DNA of 64,000 bases from contig NZ_JACHBG010000009.1 of assembly GCF_014207095.1 (NCBI RefSeq), positions 62,001 to 126,000 on the forward strand, in the 5' to 3' direction. The position numbers were made by a program, and so were the translations under genes. This stretch comes from Martinezella lusitana (GTDB taxonomy: Bacteria; Pseudomonadota; Alphaproteobacteria; Rhizobiales; Rhizobiaceae). The notes under the pieces are model-generated. The model was not told where the DNA came from. It saw nothing but the letters and a program-made list of their open reading frames with translations, and did not search any database. Positions 27,344 to 37,037 of the stretch are shown here, piece by piece (the stretch's first letter is position 1; each line of letters starts with the position of its first letter).

Positions 27344-29719
27344 ATGACCGCAGTCGCCGCACCGCTTTCGCCCGAGGAACTGTCCCTGATCGACCGCTAT
27401 TGGCGGGCGGCAAACTATCTGTCGGTTGGGCAGATCTATCTGATGAACAATCCGCTTTTGCGCGAACCTTTGAAGGCTGAGCACATCAAGCCGCGACTGC
27501 TCGGACATTGGGGAACGACGCCGGGACTGAACTTCATCTATGCCCACCTCAACCGCATCATCACGGCACGCGATCTCGATATCATCTATATGTGCGGACC
27601 GGGTCATGGTGGTCCCGGTATGGTGGCCAACACCTATCTCGAAGGTATTTACAGCGAGATCTATCCCGAGGTTCCCGAGACTGCCGACGGGCTGCAGCGT
27701 CTGTTCAAGCAGTTTTCCTTCCCCGGCGGTATTCCGAGTCACGCTGCGCCTGAGACCCCGGGTTCCATTCATGAGGGCGGGGAGCTTGGCTATGCTCTCG
27801 TCCATGCGTTCGGTGCAGCTTTCGACAATCCCGAACTGATCGTCGCATGTGTCGTCGGAGATGGCGAGGCTGAAACCGGTCCCCTGGCCGCAAGTTGGCA
27901 TTCGAACAAGTTCCTCAATCCCGCCCGGGACGGTGCGGTGCTGCCAATCCTGCATCTCAATGGTTACAAGATCGCCAACCCCACTATTCTCGGACGCACG
28001 AGCGACGAGGATCTCAGGCATCTATTCGAAGGTTACGGCTACGAGCCATTTTTCGTCGAAGGCCACGAGCCGGCAAGCATGCACCGGCAGATGGCCGCAA
28101 CCTTTGAACAGGTTTTCGATCGCATTCGCTCGATCCAGAGCGCGGTACGGGAAGGCAATGCGCCTGCGGCGTGCCCCCGTTGGCCGATGATCGTGCTTCG
28201 CAGCCCCAAGGGGTGGACGGGGCCGAAGGAGGTGGACGGCAAGAAAGTCGAGGGATTTTGGCGAGCCCATCAGGTGCCGGTGTCCAATTGCCGGGAAGAC
28301 GATGGCCACAGAAAAATCCTCGAAGATTGGATGCGAAGCTATGATCCCGAAGACCTCTTCGACCAGCAGGGCAAGCTCAAGGCGGAGTTGAAGGCGCTCG
28401 CGCCCCGCGGCGCAAGGCGCATGGGCGCCAATCCCCATGCCAATGGAGGCCTTCTGCGCAAGGAGCTTCGGGTCCCGCCGATCGGGGATTACGCGATCGA
28501 GATCGATGACCGCGGCAGCAAGCAGGTGCAATCGACGGAGATCCTGGGGCATTATCTCCGGGACACGCTGAAACTTAATGCCGACGAGAAGAACTTCCGC
28601 ATCTTCGGCCCGGACGAGACGGAATCGAACCGTCTCGGCAGCGTCTTCGAGGTGACCGACCGGGTCTGGATGGAACATATCGAGGACTACGATGTCCACT
28701 TGGCACGCGATGGCCGGGTGATGGAGGTCTTGAGCGAGCATCTTTGCCAAGGCTGGCTGGAAGGCTATCTGCTGACTGGGCGGCATGGATTGTTCTCGTG
28801 CTACGAGGCCTTCATCCACATCGTCGATTCCATGTTCAACCAGCATGCCAAGTGGCTGAAAGTCAGCCGTGAACTCGAATGGCGCAAGCCAATCTCATCG
28901 CTGAACTATCTGCTGACCTCGCATGTCTGGCGGCAGGACCATAACGGCTTTTCCCATCAGGACCCCGGCTTCGTCGATCTTGTCGCCAACAAGCGGGCCG
29001 ATATTGTCCGCATCTATCTCCCGCCGGATGCCAACACGCTGCTCTGGGTCGGAGACCATTGCCTTCAAACCTACGACCGGATCAACGTCATCGTGGCGGG
29101 CAAGCAACCGGAATCGCAATGGCTCACGATGGATGAAGCAATCGCCCACTGCAAAGCGGGTGCTGGCATCTGGGACTGGGCAAGCTATGAGGACAATACG
29201 ATCGCACCCGACGTCATTATGGCCTGCGCCGGTGACGTTCCGACCATGGAGACGCTGGCCGCCGTCATGCTGCTGCATGCTGCAATCCCCGACCTGAAGA
29301 TCCGCACGGTCAATGTCGTCGATCTTCTTGCCTTGCAGGATCCCGAGCAGCATCCGCATGGGCTCGACCATCATGAATTCGATCGGATTTTCACGACGGA
29401 CAAGCCGGTGATCTTCGCCTATCACGGTTATCCCTACCTCATCCACCGGCTGACCTACAGACGCACCAACCACCAGAACATCCATGTTCGCGGCTTTATC
29501 GAGGAGGGTACGACGACTACCCCATTCGACATGACGGTTCTGAACGAGCTCGATCGCTATCATCTGGCGCTCGAAGCAATCAGCCGTGTCCCAGGTCTTG
29601 CGGAGAAAGTGCCTGACGTCGTGGAGGCCCTGGAGGCGAAGCTCGTAGAACATCACGCTTATGTCAGGCAGCATGGCGAGGATATGCCGGAGGTCAAGGA
29701 TTGGCGCTGGAGGCGGTGA
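27344..29719 (+). CDS. xfp: Xylulose-5-phosphate/fructose-6-phosphate phosphoketolase
   Basis: This 791-aa thiamine-diphosphate enzyme cleaves xylulose 5-phosphate (and often fructose 6-phosphate) with phosphate to acetyl phosphate plus glyceraldehyde 3-phosphate (or erythrose 4-phosphate). Seen are HWGTTPGLNF, CGPGHGGPGM, the TPP motif VVGDGEAETGPLA and SHVWRQDHNGFSHQDPG. Length is normal. The ATG at 27344 has GAGGAG 6 nt upstream. It follows ackA closely; the pair forms a phosphoketolase shunt suited to pentose carbon or oxygen-limited growth. I saw no clear FixK/Fnr box upstream. Confidence 0.94.
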   Translation: MTAVAAPLSPEELSLIDRYWRAANYLSVGQIYLMNNPLLREPLKAEHIKPRLLGHWGTTPGLNFIYAHLNRIITARDLDIIYMCGPGHGGPGMVANTYLEGIYSEIYPEVPETADGLQRLFKQFSFPGGIPSHAAPETPGSIHEGGELGYALVHAFGAAFDNPELIVACVVGDGEAETGPLAASWHSNKFLNPARDGAVLPILHLNGYKIANPTILGRTSDEDLRHLFEGYGYEPFFVEGHEPASMHRQMAATFEQVFDRIRSIQSAVREGNAPAACPRWPMIVLRSPKGWTGPKEVDGKKVEGFWRAHQVPVSNCREDDGHRKILEDWMRSYDPEDLFDQQGKLKAELKALAPRGARRMGANPHANGGLLRKELRVPPIGDYAIEIDDRGSKQVQSTEILGHYLRDTLKLNADEKNFRIFGPDETESNRLGSVFEVTDRVWMEHIEDYDVHLARDGRVMEVLSEHLCQGWLEGYLLTGRHGLFSCYEAFIHIVDSMFNQHAKWLKVSRELEWRKPISSLNYLLTSHVWRQDHNGFSHQDPGFVDLVANKRADIVRIYLPPDANTLLWVGDHCLQTYDRINVIVAGKQPESQWLTMDEAIAHCKAGAGIWDWASYEDNTIAPDVIMACAGDVPTMETLAAVMLLHAAIPDLKIRTVNVVDLLALQDPEQHPHGLDHHEFDRIFTTDKPVIFAYHGYPYLIHRLTYRRTNHQNIHVRGFIEEGTTTTPFDMTVLNELDRYHLALEAISRVPGLAEKVPDVVEALEAKLVEHHAYVRQHGEDMPEVKDWRWRR

Positions 29720-29833
29720 CGCTTGCAGTTGCCTATCTGATGGCGACTGACCGCTAAGCAGTAGCAGAACTCGTCGTTAGGTGGTCGCTCTGGCCAGGCG
29801 CTGACCGGCTGATGTTACCCGGCCACTGAGCGA

Positions 29834-30907
29834 TCAGCGCAGGCGGTTTCCCTGGGTGTCGAAATAGCGGCGGCGCGAAGGATGGCAGTAGAGATGGATG
29901 ATGTCGCCGCGCTGGATCTCCGGTCCGTCGCGGTACTCGGCAACCAGGCTTTGGCCATCTTCGCTCTGGCAGTAAAGGTAGCGCGTTCCGCCGAGATATT
30001 CGTCGAAATCAACTGTGACCCGAATGGCGTCATCCCGATCCGAGACGACTGTCAGATGCTCCGGGCGCATGCCGAGCATCAGCTGTTCGCCGGGGGACAA
30101 GCTTGCCTGCCGTATGTCAGTCTTGATGTAGCCGCCAGCCGTGTTTGCAAGACCGCTACCGACCCATTCCGCTTGGACCATGTTCATCCGCGGTGAACCG
30201 ATGAAACCCGCCACGAAACTGTTGGCGGGATCTTCATAGACCTCGCGCGGACTGCCTGCCTGTTCTATCCTGCCGTCCTTGAGCACGACGATCTTGTCGG
30301 CAAGCGTCATCGCCTCCGTCTGGTCGTGTGTGACGTAGATCATCGTGTTGCCGAGCTCGCGATGCAGTCGGGCGATCTCGATACGCATGGAGACACGAAG
30401 CTCGGCATCGAGATTGGAAAGAGGTTCGTCGAACAGGAAGACGTCCGGCTTGCGGACGATTGCCCGGCCGATTGCGACACGCTGGCGCTGGCCGCCGGAA
30501 AGCTGGCCCGGCCGGCGATCCAGCAGATGGTCGATCTTGAGGATCGCCGAGGCGGCCTTGACTCGCGCTTCGATGTCCGAAGCTCCAACGCGTGCCATCT
30601 TCAGCCCGAAACCGAGATTGTCGCGTACGCTCATATGCGGATAGAGCGCATAGGATTGGAAGACCATGGCGATACCACGCTCGGAAGGATCGAGATCGGT
30701 GACATCTCGGCCCTTGATCGCAATCTCGCCGTCAGTGACTTCCTCCAGTCCGGCAATCATGCGCAGCAAGGTGGATTTACCACAGCCGGAGGGGCCGACG
30801 AAGACGACGAATGCGCCTTCCAGTATGTCGAGGTCGATGCCGTGAATGACCTCCAGCCCGCCGAAGCTCTTGCGGACGCCGGTCAGGCGCATGCCGTTCT
30901 TTGTCAT
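29834..30907 (-). CDS. Sugar ABC importer ATPase (UgpC/MalK type), GH127 locus
   Basis: This 357-aa ATPase has GPSGCGKST (residues 38-46), QLSGGQRQRVAIGRA and VFLFDEPLSNLD, then a C-terminal TOBE/OB regulatory domain. The ATG at 30907 lies one base after the GH127 stop, so it is the last gene of that operon. It should energise the 32.9-34.6 kb permeases. An upstream extension of the frame lies within the GH127 gene and is not used. Confidence 0.92.
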   Translation of the reverse strand: MTKNGMRLTGVRKSFGGLEVIHGIDLDILEGAFVVFVGPSGCGKSTLLRMIAGLEEVTDGEIAIKGRDVTDLDPSERGIAMVFQSYALYPHMSVRDNLGFGLKMARVGASDIEARVKAASAILKIDHLLDRRPGQLSGGQRQRVAIGRAIVRKPDVFLFDEPLSNLDAELRVSMRIEIARLHRELGNTMIYVTHDQTEAMTLADKIVVLKDGRIEQAGSPREVYEDPANSFVAGFIGSPRMNMVQAEWVGSGLANTAGGYIKTDIRQASLSPGEQLMLGMRPEHLTVVSDRDDAIRVTVDFDEYLGGTRYLYCQSEDGQSLVAEYRDGPEIQRGDIIHLYCHPSRRRYFDTQGNRLR

Positions 30908-30908
30908 C

Positions 30909-32840
30909 TCAGGCTCCGCGCTGCATCTGGTCGGCGCGGACCCAGACCAGCATTTCGCCGGGCTCACGATTGTCCCAAAGATGATAGGGAACGAAACGCG
31001 CGGTCGAAGAAGTGCTTTTTGGCGGTGCGGTCCGATAGAGATCCGCACCCCAGTCAGCCGTCTCCCGCGTCACGGCAACATCGAGTGCGACCGCTCCTTC
31101 CAGCGCGGCTATCTCCGTGGTTTTCGCAGTGGCCGGATCGCTGGAAAGCGAAATGCCGTTGAGATCGCGACCATTGTCCGTGGTCTCGACGCAATAGACG
31201 AGCGGCCCACGCATCAGAGCAGCGCGACCGGCATCCTGGCGGACTTTCGGGTTGGCAAACAGCGTGCGCGGGATAAGCGGAAGCGCAAGGTCGACAACAT
31301 CGCCCGCCTGCCATTCACGCTCGATGCGCGCATAGCCATCGATCGTCACCGTTGCCAGATCGATCGAAGCGCCGTTGACTGCGAGCGTGGCGCCTTTGGC
31401 CCATTCGGGAATGCGCAGCGACAGCACAAATCTTGCCGCTCGATCGGTGCTGACGTCGAAGCGGATTGCGCCATCCCAAGGGTAGTGCGTTGTCTGGGAA
31501 AGCTGCACGGTCGTGCCGCCGGCGAGCGGTACACGGGCCTTGCTCTCACCGTAGAGATGGACGGCGATCTCGTTGTCGGCTGCCGCATACATATAGGAGC
31601 CGACGGAGGCGAGCAGGCGCGCGATGTTGGGTGGGCAGCAGGGGCAATGATGCCAGGTCCAGCGGTGATGCTTGCCGGCGCTTTCCAACGGGTTTTCATA
31701 GAAGAAGGTCTTGCCGTCCTGTGACAGCCCCGCCATTGCGCCGTTATAGAGCGCTACTTCCATGATATCGGCATAGCGCCGGTTCGGCCCGCGACCCAGC
31801 ATACGGTTCGCCCAGAAGACCAGTCCGACGGAGGCGCAGGTCTCTGCATAGGCGCTTTCGTTCGGCAGGTCGTAATAGTCGGTAAAGCCCTCATTGGAGG
31901 CTGCAGGTCCGATGCCGCCGGTCACATACATCTGCTTGGTGGTCAGATCGTCCCAGAGCGTCTCGAGGGCCGCGGTCAGCGTGTCGTCGTTATATTCCGT
32001 GGCGATGTCGGCCATGCCGGAATAGAGGTACATGGCGCGTACGGCATGGCCCACGACCTTCGTCTGGTCGCGCACCGGTAGGTGCGACTGGCTGTATTCA
32101 TAGGTCTTCTGCACGAAATTCTTGGGATCGCGGCTGTCGCGAATTGCCTCATCGGTGAAGAAATGCGGCTCCTGGCCGCGCTCGTCGATGAAGTATTTCG
32201 CAAGATCAAGATACTTCTTCTCGCCGGTGACGCGGGCGAGCTTGACGAGGGCAAGTTCCACTTCCTCGTGGCCGCAATAGCCGCGAAGCTGGCCTTCGCC
32301 ATGTCCGAAGACGGTGATCATGTAATCGGCAAAGCGGCTCATGATGTCGAGCAGCTTGCGCTTGCCTGTGGCCTGATAATAGGCAACCGCCGCCTCGATC
32401 AGATGGCCGGCGCAATAAAGCTCGTGATGATCGCGGAGATTCGTCCATCTGCGGCCGGGTTGGACGCGCTGGAACCAGGCGTTCAGATAGCCGTCCTCCT
32501 GCTGCAGCTTTTCATACATATCGATGATGGCGTCAGCGCGCGCTTCAAGCTCGGGGTTCGGGCGCCTGTAGAGCGAGTAAGCGATGGTCTCGACCGACTT
32601 GCCGAGATCGCTGTCCCAGAACATCTGCGTGGAGCCCGACCAGGCCTGTAAGGGAATGACGATGCCGGGGCTTGTCTGGCCGACATCGATGGCCTTGATC
32701 ATGCCGGCCTCGACGCAGCGATCGAGCAGCGTCGCAGCGGTGGAGTTGCAGATGGCATCCTGGCGGGCGCCGAAAAGGCCAGCAAGCTCGACATTCGGGA
32801 CGGGAAGCGGGCGAAACTGGCGGTTTTCTCTGTCAGACAT
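30909..32840 (-). CDS. GH127 family beta-L-arabinofuranosidase
   Basis: This 643-aa glycoside hydrolase matches the GH127 family typified by Bifidobacterium HypBA1, which releases L-arabinose from beta-1,2-arabinofuranosides of hydroxyproline-rich plant glycoproteins. The zinc/nucleophile site is intact: Glu317 (acid/base position), Glu333 and Cys335 (YAETC), and Cys401/Cys402 in HHCPCCPPN. There is no signal peptide, so hydrolysis is intracellular after import. It lies between a permease and the ATPase of a sugar importer, giving a self-contained uptake-and-cleavage operon. Other GH127 specificities remain possible. Confidence 0.9.
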   Translation of the reverse strand: MSDRENRQFRPLPVPNVELAGLFGARQDAICNSTAATLLDRCVEAGMIKAIDVGQTSPGIVIPLQAWSGSTQMFWDSDLGKSVETIAYSLYRRPNPELEARADAIIDMYEKLQQEDGYLNAWFQRVQPGRRWTNLRDHHELYCAGHLIEAAVAYYQATGKRKLLDIMSRFADYMITVFGHGEGQLRGYCGHEEVELALVKLARVTGEKKYLDLAKYFIDERGQEPHFFTDEAIRDSRDPKNFVQKTYEYSQSHLPVRDQTKVVGHAVRAMYLYSGMADIATEYNDDTLTAALETLWDDLTTKQMYVTGGIGPAASNEGFTDYYDLPNESAYAETCASVGLVFWANRMLGRGPNRRYADIMEVALYNGAMAGLSQDGKTFFYENPLESAGKHHRWTWHHCPCCPPNIARLLASVGSYMYAAADNEIAVHLYGESKARVPLAGGTTVQLSQTTHYPWDGAIRFDVSTDRAARFVLSLRIPEWAKGATLAVNGASIDLATVTIDGYARIEREWQAGDVVDLALPLIPRTLFANPKVRQDAGRAALMRGPLVYCVETTDNGRDLNGISLSSDPATAKTTEIAALEGAVALDVAVTRETADWGADLYRTAPPKSTSSTARFVPYHLWDNREPGEMLVWVRADQMQRGA

Positions 32841-32862
32841 GGTTTCATCCTTGTTGAAAGGG

Positions 32863-33726
32863 TTATTTCACCGCGCCGGCCATCAGCCCGCGCATGTAGT
32901 AGCGTTGCAGAAGCAGAAAGACGATGACGCAGGGGATGGTCATGACGGCGATGCCGGCCTGGACCGCGCCCCAGTTGACGGCGCCGAGACGGCCGGTCCT
33001 GACGGCGATCATCAGCACCGGCAGGGTGAATTTCTCGTTGCTCGACAGGAGTACTAACGCTGCGAGGAACTCGTTCCAGGCGTTGAGGAAGGCGAAGATC
33101 GCAACGGTTGCGACGCCCGGCAGCACCAAGGGGAAGAGGACGCGGAACAGAAGTTTCAGATCGCGTGCTCCGTCGATGCGCGCCGCCTCTTCGATTTCCT
33201 TCGGCACGGCGTCAAAGGCGTTGCGCATCATGAAGACGGAAAAGGGAAGCTGCAGCGTCACATAGACGAGCGTCAGCCCGATCAGCGAATTGTTGAGGCC
33301 GAGCCTTGCCAGGATGATGAAGAGTGGCGTCAGGATCGACTGGAAGGGGATCATCAGCGTCGCGATGATCAGGATGAAGAGCGCGCTCTTGAAGGGAAAG
33401 CGATAGCGCGAGAAACCGTAGCCGGCGAGCAGGCTGACGATGACGGTCAAAAGCACGGTCACGACCGAGACGAAGAGCGAGTTCAGCGTATGCTGGATGA
33501 CGCCGGCGCCGAAGCCATCGAGCGAGCGATAGGCGCCGAAGCTGAAGCCGGTCGTCGGCCATGGCGGGAGCGGTGGGAGGCTTGCCTCCGATCCATGCCT
33601 AAATGAGGACAGCAACGCGATCGCGAACGGCGCGAAGAAGAAAATGACGATGACCACGCCGATGCCGTGGTAGCCGATGCTGCCGAAGAGCTTGCGCCTC
33701 GCACGACGCTCTTTTGCGGTGGTCAT
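32863..33726 (-). CDS. Sugar ABC importer permease (MalG type), GH127 locus
   Basis: This 287-aa inner-membrane protein has six predicted helices and the EAA motif KEIEEAARIDGARDLKLLFRVLFPLVLPG near residues 176-204. It overlaps the partner permease by 4 bp (ATGA) and lies 22 nt before the GH127 gene. It forms the importer channel with the 33723-34640 protein. Confidence 0.9.
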   Translation of the reverse strand: MTTAKERRARRKLFGSIGYHGIGVVIVIFFFAPFAIALLSSFRHGSEASLPPLPPWPTTGFSFGAYRSLDGFGAGVIQHTLNSLFVSVVTVLLTVIVSLLAGYGFSRYRFPFKSALFILIIATLMIPFQSILTPLFIILARLGLNNSLIGLTLVYVTLQLPFSVFMMRNAFDAVPKEIEEAARIDGARDLKLLFRVLFPLVLPGVATVAIFAFLNAWNEFLAALVLLSSNEKFTLPVLMIAVRTGRLGAVNWGAVQAGIAVMTIPCVIVFLLLQRYYMRGLMAGAVK

Positions 33727-34640
33727 GGCTTATCCTCCCCGACGCGCAGCAGCCAGAGCTGGACGATGCTGATCAGCACCAGGATGACCAGGAGCGCGAT
33801 GGAAAGCGCTGCGCCATAGCCGAGATTGAAGGACACGAAGGACTGGTTGAAGATGTAATAGACCACCGAGATCATCCGGTTCTGCGGGCCACCTGATGTC
33901 ATGATGTAGAACTGATCGAAGGCAAGCACCGAACCGGTGATGGAAATGATCAGCGCAAGCGCGATCGTGCGGCGCATCAGCGGCAGCGTCAGATGCCGGA
34001 AACGTTGCCAACGTTTCGCGCCATCGATCCGGGCAGCCTCGGTCAGTTCGGACGGTATTGCCTGCAGGCCGGTCAAAAGAATGATCATGGTGAAGCCAGC
34101 GATCTTCCAGACGACCATGACGATGATGGTTGCAAATGCCATGTCGAAATCGGCAAGCAGGTTCGGTCTCTTGTCGACGAGACCAAGCGCCAGTGCGACC
34201 GGCGCAAAAAAGCCGCTGTCGACATTGGCAAGCCAGACCCAGAGCAACGACGCTGTCGCAAGCCCGACGACGACCGGAAGGAAGATGATCGTGCGGTAGA
34301 CGCCGACGAACGGTCTGTGCTTCTCGACGAAGAAGGCGAGGGGAAAGGCAACCGCAAAGATCGCGATTGTCACGACGACGGTGTAATAGGCGGTAAAGCG
34401 CAAGGCCGACATGAAACGCACGTCCGAGAGCATACGCGCGTAGTTGCCAAGGCCGATCCAGCGCGGATTGCCAAGCAGCGGCCAGTTGTGGAAGCTCATC
34501 CAGACAGTGAAGCCAACCGGTAGGACGAAGAAAATCAAGACGAGCGCCATGGCCGGCGCGATATAAAGAAACCCGTGCCAGTCGGCACGCCTTCGCCTTT
34601 TTCGCGGACGTGCGGCTGCGATAGCTCCAGGGCCGGCCAT
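33723..34640 (-). CDS. Sugar ABC importer permease (MalF type), GH127 locus
   Basis: This 305-aa membrane protein starts with a short Arg-rich cytosolic tail (KRRRRADWHG), then six helices and the EAA loop SELTEAARIDGAKRWQRFRHLTLPLM. The ATG at 34640 (MAGPGAIAAA) gives the normal family length; the frame stays open upstream but that part is not conserved. It lies 68 nt downstream of the binding protein. Confidence 0.9.
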   Translation of the reverse strand: MAGPGAIAAARPRKRRRRADWHGFLYIAPAMALVLIFFVLPVGFTVWMSFHNWPLLGNPRWIGLGNYARMLSDVRFMSALRFTAYYTVVVTIAIFAVAFPLAFFVEKHRPFVGVYRTIIFLPVVVGLATASLLWVWLANVDSGFFAPVALALGLVDKRPNLLADFDMAFATIIVMVVWKIAGFTMIILLTGLQAIPSELTEAARIDGAKRWQRFRHLTLPLMRRTIALALIISITGSVLAFDQFYIMTSGGPQNRMISVVYYIFNQSFVSFNLGYGAALSIALLVILVLISIVQLWLLRVGEDKP

Positions 34641-34708
34641 GGAATGCTCCCGATGTTGTGATGGAGGAACCGGGAAGCTCTCGGCGCTCCCCGGCGTTGA
34701 TGGATCGG

Positions 34709-35947
34709 TTACTGTTGTGCGTTGTCGATGATCGACTGCATTTCCGACTGGGCATTGGAGAAGGCGCCGTCGGCATCGTTTCCGAAGATGGCGGCGTTGG
34801 TAAAGCCCGCCCATGGGCCGTTGGCACTGTTGATCAGATCGTTAAACTGCAGCGTGTAGGGCGTCTTGGCGATGGAGATCGCCTTCAGTCCGACTTGCAT
34901 GCGCGGATCGAGACCCTGAAGCACCTGCTCGGCGATATCGCTGCGCGTCGGCAGGCTGCCGTATTTCGCCATGATCTTCTGCCCGTCGAGCGAGTAGGTG
35001 TATTCGAGGAATTTTTTCACGGCATCGAGCTTCTTCGTACCCTTGGAGATGACGAAATTGTCGCCCCCTGCAAAGGAAGAGGGCTTGCCGTCGACGCCGG
35101 GGATCAGCGTCACGCCGAAATGGATATCGGGATATTGCGTAATCAGCGTACCGATCGAAAAGGCGCCGATGCTCTGCTGTCCGATCTTGCCGTTGCTGAT
35201 GCTGAGGAAATTGGCACCGGTGTCGCTTGCCGCGCCCGCCGGCACCAGATCCTTCTTCACCATGCTGCGATAGATCTCGACAGCCTTGCGCATTTGTGGC
35301 GTGTCGAGCGTCGCCTTCTTGCCGTCGGCTGAGAGAATATCTGCACCGGCACCCCAAACAAGCGGCGTGAAGGTGAAGATCATGCAGCCGCCACAACCGC
35401 CGCCGGAGAAATAGAAGCCATAGGTGTCGCCGCCGAGCGCGCGAATTTTTTCCGCATTCTGTTCGATTTCCGCCCAGGTCGCTGGCGCCTTTTCGGGATC
35501 GAGGCCGGCCTTCTTGTACAGATCCTTGTTCCAGGCAAAAACCGAGGTTTCTACGGAGAGCGGTAGCCCGTAAACATGACCGTCATAGGTGCCGAGCTTC
35601 ACATGCGAGGGCGAAAGCGAGTTGAAGTAGGGCAGGCTTTTGGCCCAGTCGGTCAGATCCTCAAGCTGGCCGGCCGCAGCAAAGGCAGGCGTGTAGATGA
35701 GATCCATCGACAGCGCGTCGGGCGCCTGACCACCGGCAATGGCCGTCGCATATTTCTGTACGAGCTCGGCAAAGGGTACCTCGGTCAGCGCGACCTTGTC
35801 ATCGTGACCGGCGTTATAGGCCTCAACGACTTTCTTGAAGGAATCGCCAATGCCGCTTCGAACCCACATGGAGATGTTTTCGGCAGATGCTAAGGATGTA
35901 AGGCATAGAGATATGAGGCCGGTTGCGGCCAGAAATCGCTTCATCAT
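34709..35947 (-). CDS. Sugar-binding protein of the GH127 importer (family 1 SBP)
   Basis: This 412-aa protein has a Sec signal peptide (MKRFLAATGLISLCLTSLASA) and a MalE-type fold. A Gly/Cys patch, GGGCGGC near residue 185, is unusual in this family and might form a periplasmic disulfide. The start is the first of two ATGs (35947 or 35944) after GGAGGAGA. The likely ligand is an L-arabinofuranosyl di- or oligosaccharide, inferred from the GH127 gene in the operon. It begins 44 nt after the lacI-type gene, so one transcript may cover regulator, importer and hydrolase. Confidence 0.9.
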   Translation of the reverse strand: MMKRFLAATGLISLCLTSLASAENISMWVRSGIGDSFKKVVEAYNAGHDDKVALTEVPFAELVQKYATAIAGGQAPDALSMDLIYTPAFAAAGQLEDLTDWAKSLPYFNSLSPSHVKLGTYDGHVYGLPLSVETSVFAWNKDLYKKAGLDPEKAPATWAEIEQNAEKIRALGGDTYGFYFSGGGCGGCMIFTFTPLVWGAGADILSADGKKATLDTPQMRKAVEIYRSMVKKDLVPAGAASDTGANFLSISNGKIGQQSIGAFSIGTLITQYPDIHFGVTLIPGVDGKPSSFAGGDNFVISKGTKKLDAVKKFLEYTYSLDGQKIMAKYGSLPTRSDIAEQVLQGLDPRMQVGLKAISIAKTPYTLQFNDLINSANGPWAGFTNAAIFGNDADGAFSNAQSEMQSIIDNAQQ

Positions 35948-35991
35948 GTTTCTCCTCCCTTGAGGCAACTCCCATTGCCTCGTTTCTTGCA

Positions 35992-37011
35992 CTAAAGCTT
36001 GGAATCTCCTCCGCAAGATTGCCGAACGATTAATTCGCACGGCAACGTCCTGATGCCCGGTTCGACGGCATGTCCTTCGGCAAGCGCCAGGACCGTCAAT
36101 CCTGCCTCGCGCCCGAGCGCTTTCAGATTCATGTCGATCGTCGTCAACGGCGGGCGGGTCTGGGCAGCGACAATTTCCCAGTTATCGAAGCCGATCACCG
36201 AGACATCTTCCGGTACACGCACGCCACGCTCACGCAGCCCGTCCACGACCGCACGCGCGATCTGGTCGTTGCCGCAAAAAATGCCGTCGGGTTTCGGACC
36301 AGGCGCCATCCATAGCTTCGCGATCGCCTCATGCCCCCAGGCCTCCGACCATTCCCCGTAAAGCACCGGAAAGGCGTCGCCGACAAGGCCGCGATAGGCC
36401 CGGCTGCGTTCGCGCACGGATACGAAACTCTCCGGGCCGGTAACGTGCGCGATCCGGCGGCGACCGAGCTCGATCAGCCGCTTGACGGCAAGGGTCGCGC
36501 CCTGAAAATCGTCGGCGCAGAAGGTCACGCTGTCGGGCGCGCCCTCGGTGAAAGCATAGACGACCGGCACGGGTAGATTGGAGAGATCCACCGGCAGCCG
36601 GCGATCGATCCTTTTTCCTGAAGCGATAATGCCGTCGACGTGCTTGTCGAGCATGGCGTCCACATGAACCTTTCCGAGCGCCGGATCGTCTTCGATGGTA
36701 CAGAGAAATACCGAGACGCCGTGATCGGCGAGCGCCTCTGTAATCCCGGCCATCACCGGAAGCGTGAAGCGGCCGTATGTATCATTGGTCAAAAGGCCGA
36801 TGGTGAAACTGCGATTGCTGAGCAGGCTCTTGGCAAGGGCATTGGGACGAAAGCCGATTTCCGCTGCCATCCGCTTGACGCGGTCGCGCGTCTCCTCTGC
36901 CATCCGCCCGGTATTGTTCAATGCCTTCGATGCCGTTGAAATGCTGACGCCGGCAGCCGCCGCAACATCGTGAATCGTCGTTCGACCGCTTTTGGTACGC
37001 TGATTTTGCAG
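35992..37011 (-). CDS. LacI-family repressor of the GH127 operon, probable CTG start
   Basis: This protein of about 339 aa has a LacI HTH (RTTIHDVAAAAGVSISTASKALN, residues 10-32) and a periplasmic-binding-like sugar domain ending in PPLTTIDMN. No in-frame ATG, GTG or TTG lies close before the HTH. The best start is CTG at 37011-37009, four bases after AGGAGAGG. The nearest ATG (37110) lacks a ribosome binding site and would place both operator palindromes inside the coding sequence. The protein probably represses itself and the downstream importer-GH127 genes until an arabinofuranoside is present. Confidence 0.87.
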   Translation of the reverse strand: MQNQRTKSGRTTIHDVAAAAGVSISTASKALNNTGRMAEETRDRVKRMAAEIGFRPNALAKSLLSNRSFTIGLLTNDTYGRFTLPVMAGITEALADHGVSVFLCTIEDDPALGKVHVDAMLDKHVDGIIASGKRIDRRLPVDLSNLPVPVVYAFTEGAPDSVTFCADDFQGATLAVKRLIELGRRRIAHVTGPESFVSVRERSRAYRGLVGDAFPVLYGEWSEAWGHEAIAKLWMAPGPKPDGIFCGNDQIARAVVDGLRERGVRVPEDVSVIGFDNWEIVAAQTRPPLTTIDMNLKALGREAGLTVLALAEGHAVEPGIRTLPCELIVRQSCGGDSKL

Positions 37012-37037
37012 ATGACCTCTCCTAAATGAATTGATGT

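Noticed and set aside
29780..29815. Match between the xfp downstream gap and the end of the response-regulator gene (GCCAGGCGCTGA)
   Set aside because: The shared block is about a dozen bases and one copy is coding, so it is not evidence of a mobile repeat.
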